DNA of 64,000 bases from Halomarina halobia. GTDB taxonomy: Archaea > Halobacteriota > Halobacteria > Halobacteriales > Haloarculaceae. The DNA lies in contig NZ_CP119992.1 of the NCBI RefSeq assembly GCF_029338575.1, forward strand, positions 2,666,001 to 2,730,000, written 5' to 3'. This document shows, in pieces, positions 8,970-17,516 of this stretch (positions are counted from its first letter, which is position 1; every line of letters begins with the position of its first letter). Both the position numbers and the translations under genes were made by a program. Below the pieces are notes generated by a model, which was not told the DNA's origin, made no database searches, and worked only from the letters and a program-made list of their open reading frames with translations.

Positions 8970-10049
8970 TCAGTCGAGGATCGACCGGTAGAGGGCTTCC
9001 TCCCGGTCCGCGAGTTCCGCGACGGCCTCGCTCGCCGCCGCGAGCCCCCTCGATAGCTCCGCCCCGTCCGCCTCGCTCGCCTCTTTCAACGTCTGGCCCG
9101 CGTCGGTCCAGGCGTCCGTGATCGCGGCCATCTCCTCGGTCACGCGCTCGCCGTAGGGGTGCTCGACGGTCCGGAGGAAGTCGCGCTGGAGGCCGCGGAA
9201 CGCCCCGCCGCCCGTGCCCCGGCGCTCGACGTTCTGGTAGGCGAAGCGCGTCGTCCAGGCGGGGTCGGGGAGCGCGGTCCACCCCGGGAGGTCGGCGGCG
9301 AGCGCCCGGACGCCGTCGAGCCCGTGGACGCCGAACTCGCCGACCTCGTGGACCGCGTCGCGCGGGTCGAGCATGTACCGCGCCGTCGCCTCCGTGGCGG
9401 TCGCGACGGCCCTCTCCACGGGTACCCGGATCTCGGGGTCCGTCACGACGAGGTAGCGGTTGCGGGTGGGGTATCCCTCCTCGGGCGGGACGGTCATCGC
9501 CGCCCGCAGCGACTCGACCGGCACGCGCTGCGGTTCCGGAAACTCGCTGTCCGAGAGGACGACGTACTCCCCTCCGGTCCCGTCGCCCCCTCCGCCCCCC
9601 TCGCTCCCGTCGCCCTCGTCTTCCGCCCCCTCCTTCTCCCCCTCGCGCTCGAACTCACGCTCGTACCCCACGACGAGCAGCGCGTGCGGCGAGAAGTGCG
9701 TGTCCGTCCCGAAGTAGTCGAGGTGGTAGATGTCGGCGAAGACCAGCACGGGGTCGCCCGCATCCACGTGCGCCCGAATCTCGTCCCACGCCGTCGCCCA
9801 GTCCTCGCCCGACCGTTCCCCGTACCCGATACCGAGGTTCTCGAAGAACGCGCGTTCGAGGTACGGCGGCCGGCCGAAGAAGGCCCGGTGTGGCGAGTTC
9901 GGGAGTTCGAAGTAGGTGAACCCGAGCCCCGAGGCGAGGCCGAAGCAGGTCGGCTCGTCGAACCCCCAGCCGTAGTAGGTAGAGAGGTTGCGCAGGGACG
10001 TGGAGCCGCAGTGGCGTCCCGTCGCGTGCTCGTAGTCGGGAATGGGCAT
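8970..10049 (-). CDS. BtrH N-terminal domain/DUF4872 family protein
   Basis: A 359-residue protein. The N-terminal half resembles the butirosin-biosynthesis BtrH N-terminal domain: HCGSTSLRNLSTYYG, FGLASGLGFTYFEL, DPVLVFADIYHLDYFG, and HFSPHALLVVGYE, giving a Cys/His pair suggestive of a papain-like acyltransferase or peptidase fold. The C-terminal half fits DUF4872. An acidic, glycine-rich low-complexity insert sits at about residues 135-160, between two strands, and is presumably a surface loop. BtrH proper transfers an acyl group in aminoglycoside assembly, but no such pathway is visible around this gene, so the substrate is open. Confidence 0.75.
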   Translation of the reverse strand: MPIPDYEHATGRHCGSTSLRNLSTYYGWGFDEPTCFGLASGLGFTYFELPNSPHRAFFGRPPYLERAFFENLGIGYGERSGEDWATAWDEIRAHVDAGDPVLVFADIYHLDYFGTDTHFSPHALLVVGYEREFEREGEKEGAEDEGDGSEGGGGGDGTGGEYVVLSDSEFPEPQRVPVESLRAAMTVPPEEGYPTRNRYLVVTDPEIRVPVERAVATATEATARYMLDPRDAVHEVGEFGVHGLDGVRALAADLPGWTALPDPAWTTRFAYQNVERRGTGGGAFRGLQRDFLRTVEHPYGERVTEEMAAITDAWTDAGQTLKEASEADGAELSRGLAAASEAVAELADREEALYRSILD

Positions 10050-10127
10050 ACCTCTCGATGGTGTGTCGTCGGGGTAAGTCGTTCCGGTGGGGCGGACGGC
10101 TCGGACGGGAGCGGGCGTTTCGCGTCG

Positions 10128-10943
10128 TCACTCGCCGTCGTCGATCTCCCTCAGTTGCTCGGCCTCCGTGAAGACGTACTTCCCGATCAGGAGGCTGCTG
10201 GTCATGCTCGTCAGGCCGCCCGCGCCGAAGATCATCGCCATGATGACGAACTGGTAGAGGGCGGCGTAGATCGGGTTCTCCCCGCCGAGGATCATCCCGG
10301 CCATGATCCCCGGGATCCACACCCATCCCAGGCTCTTCAGCGAGTCGATGACGGGGATGAGCGACGCCCGGACGCCCGTCTGGACGTGCCGGGAGACGAC
10401 CGCCGCGGGCGGCGCGCCGAGGGCGAGGCCCGCCTCGATCTCGGCGCGGTTGGACGCGATCTCGCCCCTGAACCGGTCGAGCGCGAGCGAGTTGATCTGC
10501 ATCGCGTTCGCGATGATCATGCTCCCGACGGGAACGAGGTTGCGGACCGTCGCCTCGATCGCGCCGGCGAGTGTCATCGTCACGATCACCAGCCCCGAGC
10601 CGAGGGCGATCGCGACGAAGGAGACGCGGACCACGCCGGGGAGCCCCTCGCCGCGCTCCTTCGAGATCCACGTCGCCCCGCCCATCATGGACAGCAGGAT
10701 GACGCCGCTCCAGACGAGATCGACGGTCAGCAGGACGCCGACGATCGACCCCATCGCGACGATCTGCACGAGCCCCCGGGCCAGCGCGACGCCGAGTTCG
10801 CGCTCCAGCGCGAGCCCGCGGAACCGCGAGAGCCCGACGACGATCGCCGCGAGCGCGCCCGCGGCGGCGACCTGCGTCACCCCGGTGAGGAGCACGGGAT
10901 CGGAGAGCTGTTCGAGGAGCCGCTCGACGACGGTCTCGATCAC
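10128..10943 (-). CDS. FetB/YbbM-family (UPF0014) ABC transporter permease
   Basis: A 271-residue protein with about seven hydrophobic helices and family-like segments: RGLVQIVAMGSIVG, GATWISKERGEGLPG, VPVGSMIIANAMQINSLALDR, and PGIMAGMILGGENPIYAALYQ. The UPF0014 family includes E. coli FetB, an iron exporter implicated in resistance to peroxide stress. Its GTG start overlaps the stop of the upstream ATPase gene (GTGA), so the two genes are translationally coupled. Export of iron or another metal is inferred from the family. Confidence 0.88.
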   Translation of the reverse strand: MIETVVERLLEQLSDPVLLTGVTQVAAAGALAAIVVGLSRFRGLALERELGVALARGLVQIVAMGSIVGVLLTVDLVWSGVILLSMMGGATWISKERGEGLPGVVRVSFVAIALGSGLVIVTMTLAGAIEATVRNLVPVGSMIIANAMQINSLALDRFRGEIASNRAEIEAGLALGAPPAAVVSRHVQTGVRASLIPVIDSLKSLGWVWIPGIMAGMILGGENPIYAALYQFVIMAMIFGAGGLTSMTSSLLIGKYVFTEAEQLREIDDGE

Positions 10944-11611
10944 GGGAGCACCTCCTCGACCGGGCCGACCCGTTCGAGGCGTCCGTCCCGCAGCACCATC
11001 ACGCGGTCGCCCATCCGCCGCGCCTGCTCCTCGTCGTGGGTGACCATCACGACGGTGAGATCGAGGTCGGAGATCAGCTCCGAGAGGAGGCCCTCGACGC
11101 GCGCTTCGGCCGCCGAGTCGAGGTGGGAGGTCGGCTCGTCGAGCAGCAGAACGTCCGGCTCGTTCAGCAGGGTGCGGGCGACGGCGACCCGCTGTCGCTC
11201 GCCGCCCGAGAGGTCCTCGACGTCCCGGTCGCCGTAGCCGGCGAGGCCGAGCCGCTGGAGCAGCTCCTCGACCCGCGACTCGTCGACCGGGTCGCCTCGG
11301 AGCCGCGGGCCGCGGGCGACGTTCTCGAACACCGTCCCGGGGACGAGCGCCGGATCCTGCGGGACGAGGCCGACCCGCCTGCGGAGCTCCCGGGGCGGGA
11401 TCGTCCGGTAGTCCTCGCCACAGACCAGCACCGTCCCCGCCGTCGGCTCGTCGAGCCGGTCGAGCAGGCGGAGGAACGACGACTTCCCGGACCCCGACGG
11501 GCCGACGACGACGAGCACCGTCGACTCGGGGATCTCGACGGAGACGTCGTCGACGATGCGCTCGCCGTCGACGGTCCGCGAGAGGTTTCGCGTCTCGAGT
11601 ATCGGCGTCAT
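10940..11611 (-). CDS. FetA/YbbL-like ABC transporter ATP-binding protein
   Basis: A 223-residue ABC ATPase: Walker A VVGPSGSGKSS, Q-loop GLVPQDPALVPG, signature LSGGERQRVAVAR, Walker [14 protein letters not shown] and the H-loop VMVTHDEEQARRMGDR. The ATG at 11611 gives the compact MTPILETRNLSRTVDGE opening; a longer frame upstream adds nonconserved sequence. Partner of the FetB-like permease immediately downstream. No substrate-binding protein is nearby, which is consistent with an exporter. Confidence 0.9.
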   Translation of the reverse strand: MTPILETRNLSRTVDGERIVDDVSVEIPESTVLVVVGPSGSGKSSFLRLLDRLDEPTAGTVLVCGEDYRTIPPRELRRRVGLVPQDPALVPGTVFENVARGPRLRGDPVDESRVEELLQRLGLAGYGDRDVEDLSGGERQRVAVARTLLNEPDVLLLDEPTSHLDSAAEARVEGLLSELISDLDLTVVMVTHDEEQARRMGDRVMVLRDGRLERVGPVEEVLP

Positions 11612-11752
11612 CTCACTACCGGTAGGGCGTCCTGGCTGTTCACTCCGACTATCGAAAGTACTTCTCATCGAGAAACGGGCAGCCGAGGACGGTTCTAATC
11701 GAACCGTGCGTATTCGGAACACTGTTCACGTGAGGAGGCGCGCGTCGTTCGA

Positions 11753-11788
11753 CGAGCTTTTGCCGAGCGCGCGCTCGGCAAAAGCTCG
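11753..11788. repeat. 36-bp perfect palindrome (possible terminator)
   Basis: Two 18-nt arms meet at 11770/11771 without mismatch; the left arm is CGAGCTTTTGCCGAGCGC. Each arm carries a TTTT/AAAA run, so on either strand the structure is a GC hairpin tip flanked by U-rich sequence. It lies about 115 bp past the thiolase stop and 142 bp before the FetA-like start, in a leftward reading direction. It may terminate the thiolase transcript, be a protein-binding site, or both. Confidence 0.6.
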
Positions 11789-11902
11789 ATCAAAAGCACG
11801 TCGTCACTCCCGTCGGAGCGCGAACGGGGTGAGCGCTCCGGGGGTCGCTCCTCGGCCCGCTCGCTCCGCTCGCGGTGGGTGAAAAGATGGGGGTGTGAAC
11901 CT

Positions 11903-13039
11903 CTACCGGAAGAACTCGATCGCCGCCCCCTGTCCGAAGCCGACGCACTCGGTGGCGATGCCCGCGTTCACGTCTCGCCGCGCCATCTCGTGGACGAGCG
12001 CGACGGGGAGGCGCGCGCCGCTCGCGCCGAGCGGGTGGCCGATGGCGATCGCGCCGCCGTTGACGTTGTACTTCTCGTCGTCGATGCCGAGTTCGCGCTG
12101 GCAGTAGAGACACTGGCTGGCGAACGCCTCGTTGAGTTCGACGAGGTCGTAGTCCTCGACGGTGCGGCCGGTGCGCTCCAGCAGCTTCCGGACGGCGGGG
12201 ACCGGGCCGATCCCCATGACCGTCGGATCGACGCCCGCGACGCTGTTGTTGCCCACCTCGGCCATGATCTCGAGGCCGCGCTCCTCGGCGAAGGCCTTAC
12301 TCGTGACGAGCAGGGCCGCCGCGCCGTCGGAGATCTGCGAGGCGTTGCCGGGCGTCACCGTGCCGTCGGCCTTGAACACCGTCGGGAGCTTTCCGAGGGC
12401 CTCGAGCGAGGTGTCGCGGCGGATGCCCTCGTCCTCGGTGACCAGCTTCTCCCCGTTGTCGATCGGGACGATCTGGTCCTCGAAGCGACCGGAGTCGGTC
12501 GCCTCGGCGGCGCGCTGCTGGCTGCGCAGGGCGTACTCGTCCTGCGCTTCGCGGGAGACGTCGTACTCCTCCGCGACCTTCTCCGCGGTCATCCCCATCG
12601 AGAGCTCGGCGACGTTGTAGTACTCGTTCATCCGGGGGTGGACGCTCCCCGTGTTCTCGCCCATCTTCACGCGGGACATGTTCTCGACGCCGCCCGCGAT
12701 GATGGCGTCGCGCTGGCCGGCGCGTACCGCGTCGGACGCGCTGATGATCGCCTGCGCCGACGACGCGCACCAGCGGTTGATCGTCGTGGCCGGGACGGAC
12801 TCGCCGAGGTCGGACAGGAGCGCGATGACCCGCGCGAGGTTGTTGCCCTGCTCGCCGCGCTGCTGGGCGCACCCCCACATCAGGTCGTCGACGTCCTCGC
12901 CCGCGAGCCCCGTCTCGGCGAGTATCTCGTCGACGAGCGGGATCGAGAGGTCCTCGCTGCGGACGTCGGCGAAGACGCCGTCTTCCTTCCCCTGCGGGGT
13001 GCGGTACGCGCGGACGACGACCGGTGTCGAATCTGCCAT
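11903..13039 (-). CDS. Acetyl-CoA C-acyltransferase (thiolase)
   Basis: A 378-residue thiolase. The nucleophilic Cys is C91 in [10 protein letters not shown], the catalytic His lies in [16 protein letters not shown], and the second Cys in [12 protein letters not shown], where the usual CxGGG tract reads CVGFG. It catalyses reversible condensation or thiolysis of acyl-CoA and acetyl-CoA, in beta-oxidation, PHA precursor or mevalonate supply. It lacks the DUF35 partner gene of many archaeal mevalonate-type thiolases, which favours a beta-oxidation or ketothiolase role. Start ATG at 13039 sits 27 nt after a TATA box. Confidence 0.93.
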   Translation of the reverse strand: MADSTPVVVRAYRTPQGKEDGVFADVRSEDLSIPLVDEILAETGLAGEDVDDLMWGCAQQRGEQGNNLARVIALLSDLGESVPATTINRWCASSAQAIISASDAVRAGQRDAIIAGGVENMSRVKMGENTGSVHPRMNEYYNVAELSMGMTAEKVAEEYDVSREAQDEYALRSQQRAAEATDSGRFEDQIVPIDNGEKLVTEDEGIRRDTSLEALGKLPTVFKADGTVTPGNASQISDGAAALLVTSKAFAEERGLEIMAEVGNNSVAGVDPTVMGIGPVPAVRKLLERTGRTVEDYDLVELNEAFASQCLYCQRELGIDDEKYNVNGGAIAIGHPLGASGARLPVALVHEMARRDVNAGIATECVGFGQGAAIEFFR

Positions 13040-13061
13040 ACCCGCACCAGTAGCTTCACAG

Positions 13062-13070
13062 TGTTAAACT
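13062..13070 (-). promoter_or_regulatory. TATA box for the thiolase gene
   Basis: Reverse-strand AGTTTAACA is centred about 27 nt before the thiolase ATG, consistent with a leaderless haloarchaeal promoter. Confidence 0.5.
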
Positions 13071-13162
13071 TCACCGTACGAATTGCTAACAACTGCTGAC
13101 CACCGATCGCGGGTTTGTGCGTCGCTGACGGGGGTGCGGGCGCTCAGACGGTCTTCGACGGT

Positions 13163-13170
13163 CTTATACC
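13163..13170 (+). promoter_or_regulatory. TATA box for the AAA ATPase operon
   Basis: CTTATACC is centred about 28 nt before the ATG at 13195. It supports that start over the next in-frame Met at 13228. Confidence 0.5.
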
Positions 13171-13194
13171 TCCTGCGAATCAAATAATCGGGAA

Positions 13195-14589
13195 ATGACC
13201 GGCCCGGCGCTCGACATTGTCGAATTTATGCTCACCGCGCGCGTCTACTCCGACAACCGCGAGCTCGACCCCGGTGATCTCCCGCCGCCCTACCGGCGCG
13301 CCTTCTGGAGCGCCGACGCCGAACCCGACGAGTCGACGGGCCGGCCCGCGCCCGGCGGCATCGAACGTCCCCTCTCGGTCACCGCCACGACCATCACGGA
13401 GGCGACGGGGTACGGCCACCCCTGGGACGCCATCTCCGGACTGATGTTCACCGAGAAGAAGGACTTCTCGGGGGCGATCGAGTTCACCGACCTCGGGATG
13501 GCCGAGAAGTGGTACCGCGAGCGGACCACCGCGGAGCGGCTGCTCTCGAACCCGACGCTCGCGCTCTACTTCGAGGAGGACTTCGAGGGCGTGGACTACG
13601 AGACGGCCCTCGCGCGCAACCGCCCGATCCACGCCGACCGCGTCTGGATCGACAGCCTGCTCGAACAGATGTTCGACGAGGAGGACGAGGAGATGCTCGA
13701 CCTCGTGGAGGTGCGCGCGCCCGAGGAGGTCGAGATGACCCTCGACGACCTCGTGCTCACCGCCGACCAGGAGGGAGAGATCCTGAAGATCGTGAAGGCC
13801 ATCGAGCACCGCGACTACCTCGCCAGCATCGGCCTGCGCGAGATCGGGAAGCTGCTGTTCGTCGGCCCGCCCGGGACCGGGAAGACGACCAGCGCCCGCG
13901 CGCTCGCCCACGACCTCGACCTGCCGTTCGTCGAGGTGAAGCTGTCGATGATCACGAGCCAGTACCTCGGCGAGACGGCGAAGAACGTCGACAAGGCCTT
14001 CGAGGTGGCGAAGCGGCTCGCCCCCTGCATCTTCTTCATGGACGAGTTCGACTTCGTGGCGAAGACGCGCTCCTCCGACGAGCACGCGGCGATCAAGCGC
14101 GCCGTCAACACGCTCCTGAAGAGTATCGACGAGATCTCGCTCATCCAGGACGAGGTGCTCCTCATCGGCGCGACGAACCACCCCGACCAGCTCGACGCGG
14201 CCGCCTGGCGGCGCTTCGACGAGATCGTCAACTTCCCGAAGCCGGACCACCAGATGCGCGCGGACATCCTCCGGGTCATCACCCGGCAGATGGAGATCGT
14301 GGACTTCGACCCCGAGGCGCTGGCCGAGGAGACGGAGGGCCTCACCGGCAGCGACCTCCGCCTCGTCCTCCGGGAGGCGGTCCTCGACGCGCTCACCGAG
14401 GAGCGCACGACGCTCACCCAGGGGGACCTGGAGGACGCCGTCGCCGGGTTCGAGGAGCGCGACAACCTGAAGAACATGGACATGATGAACGGCGATCCCG
14501 ACGCGCTCATCGCGGGCAACGGTCACGACAGCCACAGTCACGATCACGACCACGCGCACGCGCACGACCGCCCCGCCGACGGGACCTGA
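13195..14589 (+). CDS. AAA-family ATPase with His-rich C-terminal tail
   Basis: A 464-residue protein. Residues 1-200 are an acidic N-terminal region I do not recognise. An AAA module follows: Walker A GPPGTGKTT (224-232), Walker B FFMDEFDF (D283/E284), sensor-1 LLIGATNHPDQLD, arginine-finger-like AAWRRFDEIV and a C-terminal lid (LTGSDLRLVLREAVLDAL). The last about 20 residues are His/Asp-rich (HDSHSHDHDHAHAHD, 444-458) and look metal-binding. The next gene, a metal-dependent PhnP-like hydrolase, starts 3 bp after the stop, so the ATPase may remodel or metallate that enzyme. That is inference. Confidence 0.85.
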   Translation: MTGPALDIVEFMLTARVYSDNRELDPGDLPPPYRRAFWSADAEPDESTGRPAPGGIERPLSVTATTITEATGYGHPWDAISGLMFTEKKDFSGAIEFTDLGMAEKWYRERTTAERLLSNPTLALYFEEDFEGVDYETALARNRPIHADRVWIDSLLEQMFDEEDEEMLDLVEVRAPEEVEMTLDDLVLTADQEGEILKIVKAIEHRDYLASIGLREIGKLLFVGPPGTGKTTSARALAHDLDLPFVEVKLSMITSQYLGETAKNVDKAFEVAKRLAPCIFFMDEFDFVAKTRSSDEHAAIKRAVNTLLKSIDEISLIQDEVLLIGATNHPDQLDAAAWRRFDEIVNFPKPDHQMRADILRVITRQMEIVDFDPEALAEETEGLTGSDLRLVLREAVLDALTEERTTLTQGDLEDAVAGFEERDNLKNMDMMNGDPDALIAGNGHDSHSHDHDHAHAHDRPADGT

Positions 14590-14592
14590 CGG

Positions 14593-15417
14593 ATGCGCGT
14601 CACCCTCCTCGGGACGGGCGACACCACCGGCACCCCGACGGTCGGCTGCGAGTGCGACACCTGCGAGACCGCTCGCGAGCGCGGGGTCGAGCGCTCGCGC
14701 TTCTCCGTCCACGTCGAGAACGAGCGGCGGGGCGAGTCGCTGCTCGTCGACGCGAGCCCCGACTTCCGACACCAGTTTCTCACCCACGAGACGCCGCTTC
14801 CGGACGAGGTCGTCGTCACGCACGTCCACTTCGACCACCTCGACGGCCTCGGCAACGCCTACCGCCTGCTCGGGGACCTCCCGGTTCACGCCGCGGACGA
14901 GACGGACCCGGAGACCGGCGAGAGCGTCGCGGAGACGGTCGCCTCGAAGTTCGACTACCTCGATCAGCTCGACGTGCGCCACGAGACGCCGTTCGAGCCG
15001 TTCGAGGCGTGCGGGCTCCGGGTGACGCTCGTCCCGGTGGACCACCCGCCGTTGCTCTGCTACGGCCTGGCGATCGAGGACCCCGAGACGGGCGCGAAGC
15101 TCTCCCTGTCGGGGGACACGAGCTACGGGATCCCCGACGACTCCCGCGCGGCGCTCGCCGACCCCGACCTCCTGCTCGCGGACGCGATCGTCCCCGCGCG
15201 CCTCTGCGAGTACCACCCGCTCGGCGGGGGACACGAGGACGAGGAGGGCGTGGCGCGCACGTTCGGCACGAAGCACATGACCACCGAGGGGGCGCTCGCG
15301 CTCGCCGACGACCTGCGGGCGGCCGAGGTGCGACTCGTCCACGTCTCACACTTCCCGACCCCCGAGGAGGCGTTCGGCGACCCCGCGGCGGTCGACGGCG
15401 AGCGGTACGTACTGTAG
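14593..15417 (+). CDS. PhnP-like MBL-fold phosphodiesterase
   Basis: A 274-residue metallo-beta-lactamase-fold protein. The N-terminal GTGDTTGTPTVGCECDTCET carries the glycine-rich and three-Cys pattern of PhnP-type cyclic phosphodiesterases. The metal motif THVHFDHLDG has H77, H79, D81, and H82, followed by VDHPPLLCYG, LSGDTSYG and a final His in LVHVSHFPTPEE. PhnP opens phosphoribosyl cyclic phosphates, and the gene just downstream encodes a phosphoribosyltransferase, which makes a phosphoribosyl-containing substrate attractive. No phosphonate lyase genes are in the window. Confidence 0.85.
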   Translation: MRVTLLGTGDTTGTPTVGCECDTCETARERGVERSRFSVHVENERRGESLLVDASPDFRHQFLTHETPLPDEVVVTHVHFDHLDGLGNAYRLLGDLPVHAADETDPETGESVAETVASKFDYLDQLDVRHETPFEPFEACGLRVTLVPVDHPPLLCYGLAIEDPETGAKLSLSGDTSYGIPDDSRAALADPDLLLADAIVPARLCEYHPLGGGHEDEEGVARTFGTKHMTTEGALALADDLRAAEVRLVHVSHFPTPEEAFGDPAAVDGERYVL

Positions 15418-15420
15418 ACG

Positions 15421-15927
15421 ATGGACTACGCGTACTACTACGAGCGGATGAACACCGAGGCCGTCGGCCGCTACGACGTGACCCCGCTGTTCGCCGACGG
15501 GGATGTGTTCGCGAATCTCGTCTCGGACCTGCTGGACCCGTTTGCGGACGACTACACCCGCGTCGTCGGCATCGAGGCCCTCGGGTTCGTCCTCGGCGGT
15601 GCCGCCGCCTGCGAGGCCGGAGTCGGCTTCGTCCCCGTTCGGAAGGGCGGGAAGCTACCGCTCCGCGACGACGAGATGCTCCGATGCGAGGTGACAGACT
15701 ACTCCGGGGAGGGGAAGACGCTCGAACTCGCCGCAGGCGCGCTCGACGGCGGTGATCGGGTACTCGTCGTCGACGATTGGGTCGAGACCGGCGCTCAGAT
15801 GCGCGCCGCGTGCGATCTCGTGGAGTCGGCGGACGGCGAGATCGCGGGGATCAGCGTCCTCCGCGCACACCGCGACGAGCGGACGCGAGACCTCTTCGAA
15901 CGGTACGACGTGTACTCGCTCGGCTGA
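15421..15927 (+). CDS. Type I phosphoribosyltransferase (adenine PRTase-like)
   Basis: A 168-residue protein with the PRPP-binding loop VLVVDDWVETGAQ at about residues 119-131 and an upstream adenine-PRTase-like block (VVGIEALGFVLGGAAA, VPVRKGGKLP). The usual hood is short. It would transfer a phosphoribosyl group to a base, most likely a purine. Only 3 bp separate it from the PhnP-like gene, completing a three-gene operon with the AAA ATPase. It could be a purine salvage enzyme or a regulatory PRTase-fold protein. Confidence 0.85.
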   Translation: MDYAYYYERMNTEAVGRYDVTPLFADGDVFANLVSDLLDPFADDYTRVVGIEALGFVLGGAAACEAGVGFVPVRKGGKLPLRDDEMLRCEVTDYSGEGKTLELAAGALDGGDRVLVVDDWVETGAQMRAACDLVESADGEIAGISVLRAHRDERTRDLFERYDVYSLG

Positions 15928-15931
15928 ACGT

Positions 15932-16906
15932 CTACGAGAACCGATCCAATCCCACCTGCTCGCGCCGCACGCCCGCCGGGTCGCGCACCCACGGCGAGTG
16001 TTCGTCGCGGCGGGCGTCCAGGTCCACGTCGGGGGCCTCGTCGCTCTCGTCCTCGCCGCTCCCGCCCTCACCCTCCGCGCAGGCGCACGGGTCGGCCGGG
16101 CCGACGACGCGCCCCTCGCGGGTGCAGTACGGGATCCCACCGACGCCAGCGATCGGTCGGTCCTCGACGTGCGGGCAGTCGGGGAAGGGGACGCGCCAGC
16201 CCTTGCCGTAGGCGCGCTCGGCGAGGCGGCGACGCAGGCGGGCCTTCTCCCCGGCGCTCACGACGCGCACCTTCGTTCGGCTCGGGCGCTCCTCCAGCAC
16301 CTCGACGCCCGCCCCGCGGACCGGGAGCGGCGTCGGCTCGCGCACCACCTCGTACGCGCCGGCCTCCCCCCGCACCCGCCAGACGCCCACCGGCTCGGGG
16401 ATGCGGTTGAGGTGCGCCCGCGTCACGTAGGACTCGGTGGCGAGGACGATCTCGTCCACGACGGCGAGGCTCACGTCCTTCCGGAGTTGCGTCTCGAGGT
16501 CGCCGGGCCGCCCGAGATCGGGCTTGTTCTCGATCCCGACGAGCCGCGAGAACCAGTTGGGGTAGCGTACGGTCTGCCTGACGTACGTGCGCCCCGAGCG
16601 CCGCTCGCGCTCGAAGAACCCGACCTCGCAGGCGCGCTCGACGGCGCTCCGCGCGCGGTCGGGGTGACAGTCGAAGCAGTCCTTCCAGTAGCGCGCCCGC
16701 CCGGTCCCGACGTCGGCCTCGATCGCCGCGTCCGGGATGCGCTCGGGCGTGATGCGCGTCCGGGCGTCGAAGTCGGGGCCGGGTTCGACGAGCAGCGCGT
16801 CGAGCACGCGCCGCCCCCGCGTACCGACTCCGAGCTGCCGGCTGACGAGGCACCCCTCGCTCTCCAGGCGGGCGCACAGGGCCGTCTCGAACGCGAACTC
16901 GCGCAC
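15932..16906 (-). CDS. Conserved haloarchaeal protein (DUF5787-like)
   Basis: A 324-residue protein from a GTG start (VREFAFETALCARLE). Visible parts: a nuclease-like opening (EFAFETALCARLESEG), a basic middle with CFDCHPDRARSAVERACEVGFF, a winged-helix-like segment, then a C-terminal Cys/His set (PDCPHVED, GIPYCTREG, DPCACAEG) that may bind zinc, and an acidic tail. It resembles the haloarchaeal DUF5787 family; the nuclease idea is only an impression from the N-terminus. The longer upstream frame lacks family-like sequence. Convergent with the PRTase gene (4 bp apart). Confidence 0.7.
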   Translation of the reverse strand: MREFAFETALCARLESEGCLVSRQLGVGTRGRRVLDALLVEPGPDFDARTRITPERIPDAAIEADVGTGRARYWKDCFDCHPDRARSAVERACEVGFFERERRSGRTYVRQTVRYPNWFSRLVGIENKPDLGRPGDLETQLRKDVSLAVVDEIVLATESYVTRAHLNRIPEPVGVWRVRGEAGAYEVVREPTPLPVRGAGVEVLEERPSRTKVRVVSAGEKARLRRRLAERAYGKGWRVPFPDCPHVEDRPIAGVGGIPYCTREGRVVGPADPCACAEGEGGSGEDESDEAPDVDLDARRDEHSPWVRDPAGVRREQVGLDRFS

Positions 16907-17109
16907 GGTCGCCGTTGGACGGGCGGCGAGAAAAGTCACGCGGGAGCGAACCGCGTCAGTCCCCCGGTTCGCGGGCGTCGATTGCCGACGTCGTCCTCTC
17001 CCCCGGCCTGCTCGTCCGCGGGAACGCGAGGTCGCTTCGGTCGCTCTACCGCCGGCTGTCCGCCGCCGGCCGAGGTGCCCACTGTCGTCACAACGGGCGG
17101 CCGGCAGCG

Positions 17110-17235
17110 TCACTCCTCCTCGGTGACGGGGATCTCCCGCCCGTCGAGGTCGTCGCGCGACGAGCGACGACCTCGACGGGCCAACCCGGCGAGGCTCGCG
17201 GCGAGCAGGCCGGGGAGTCGTCGCCAGCGTGGCAT
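17110..17235 (-). CDS. Small hypothetical protein
   Basis: A 41-residue ORF, MPRWRRLPGLLAASLAGLAR followed by a basic stretch and the acidic end DLDGREIPVTEEE. It has one short hydrophobic segment (residues 7-18) followed by Arg residues, which would suit a peripheral membrane peptide. It lies in the same direction as the DUF5787-like gene, 203 bp upstream of it. Codon use fits a real gene, but no family is recognised and support is weak. Confidence 0.35.
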   Translation of the reverse strand: MPRWRRLPGLLAASLAGLARRGRRSSRDDLDGREIPVTEEE

Positions 17236-17477
17236 GCCGCGAACGTCGCGGAGCGCTCCTAAAGGCGTTTCGCAGGTGTCAGACGGCCGTTCGACGCGCG
17301 TCAGCCGTCGCCTCGACCGTCGCGCGCGACGGGAACGGTCGACGCCCCCGACCGCCCTACGCGGCCTGAATCGTTGGAGACGGCGTACGGCGTCCGCGCG
17401 GCGAGCGGAGACGCCGATCCTTGCGTGCTCCCCGAACGACGACGGCGGAGGACGGCCGAGGCACCGTGAACCGCCAA

Positions 17478-17487
17478 GGTTAAATCC
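17478..17487 (+). promoter_or_regulatory. TATA-like element upstream of the aIF2-gamma gene
   Basis: GGTTAAATCC lies about 35 nt before the ATG at 17517, in the last AT-rich patch of a 281-bp gene-free stretch. It probably drives the long translation/transcription operon. Confidence 0.45.
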
Positions 17488-17516
17488 GCGACGCGGCGAT
17501 ATCACGCTATTACTTC

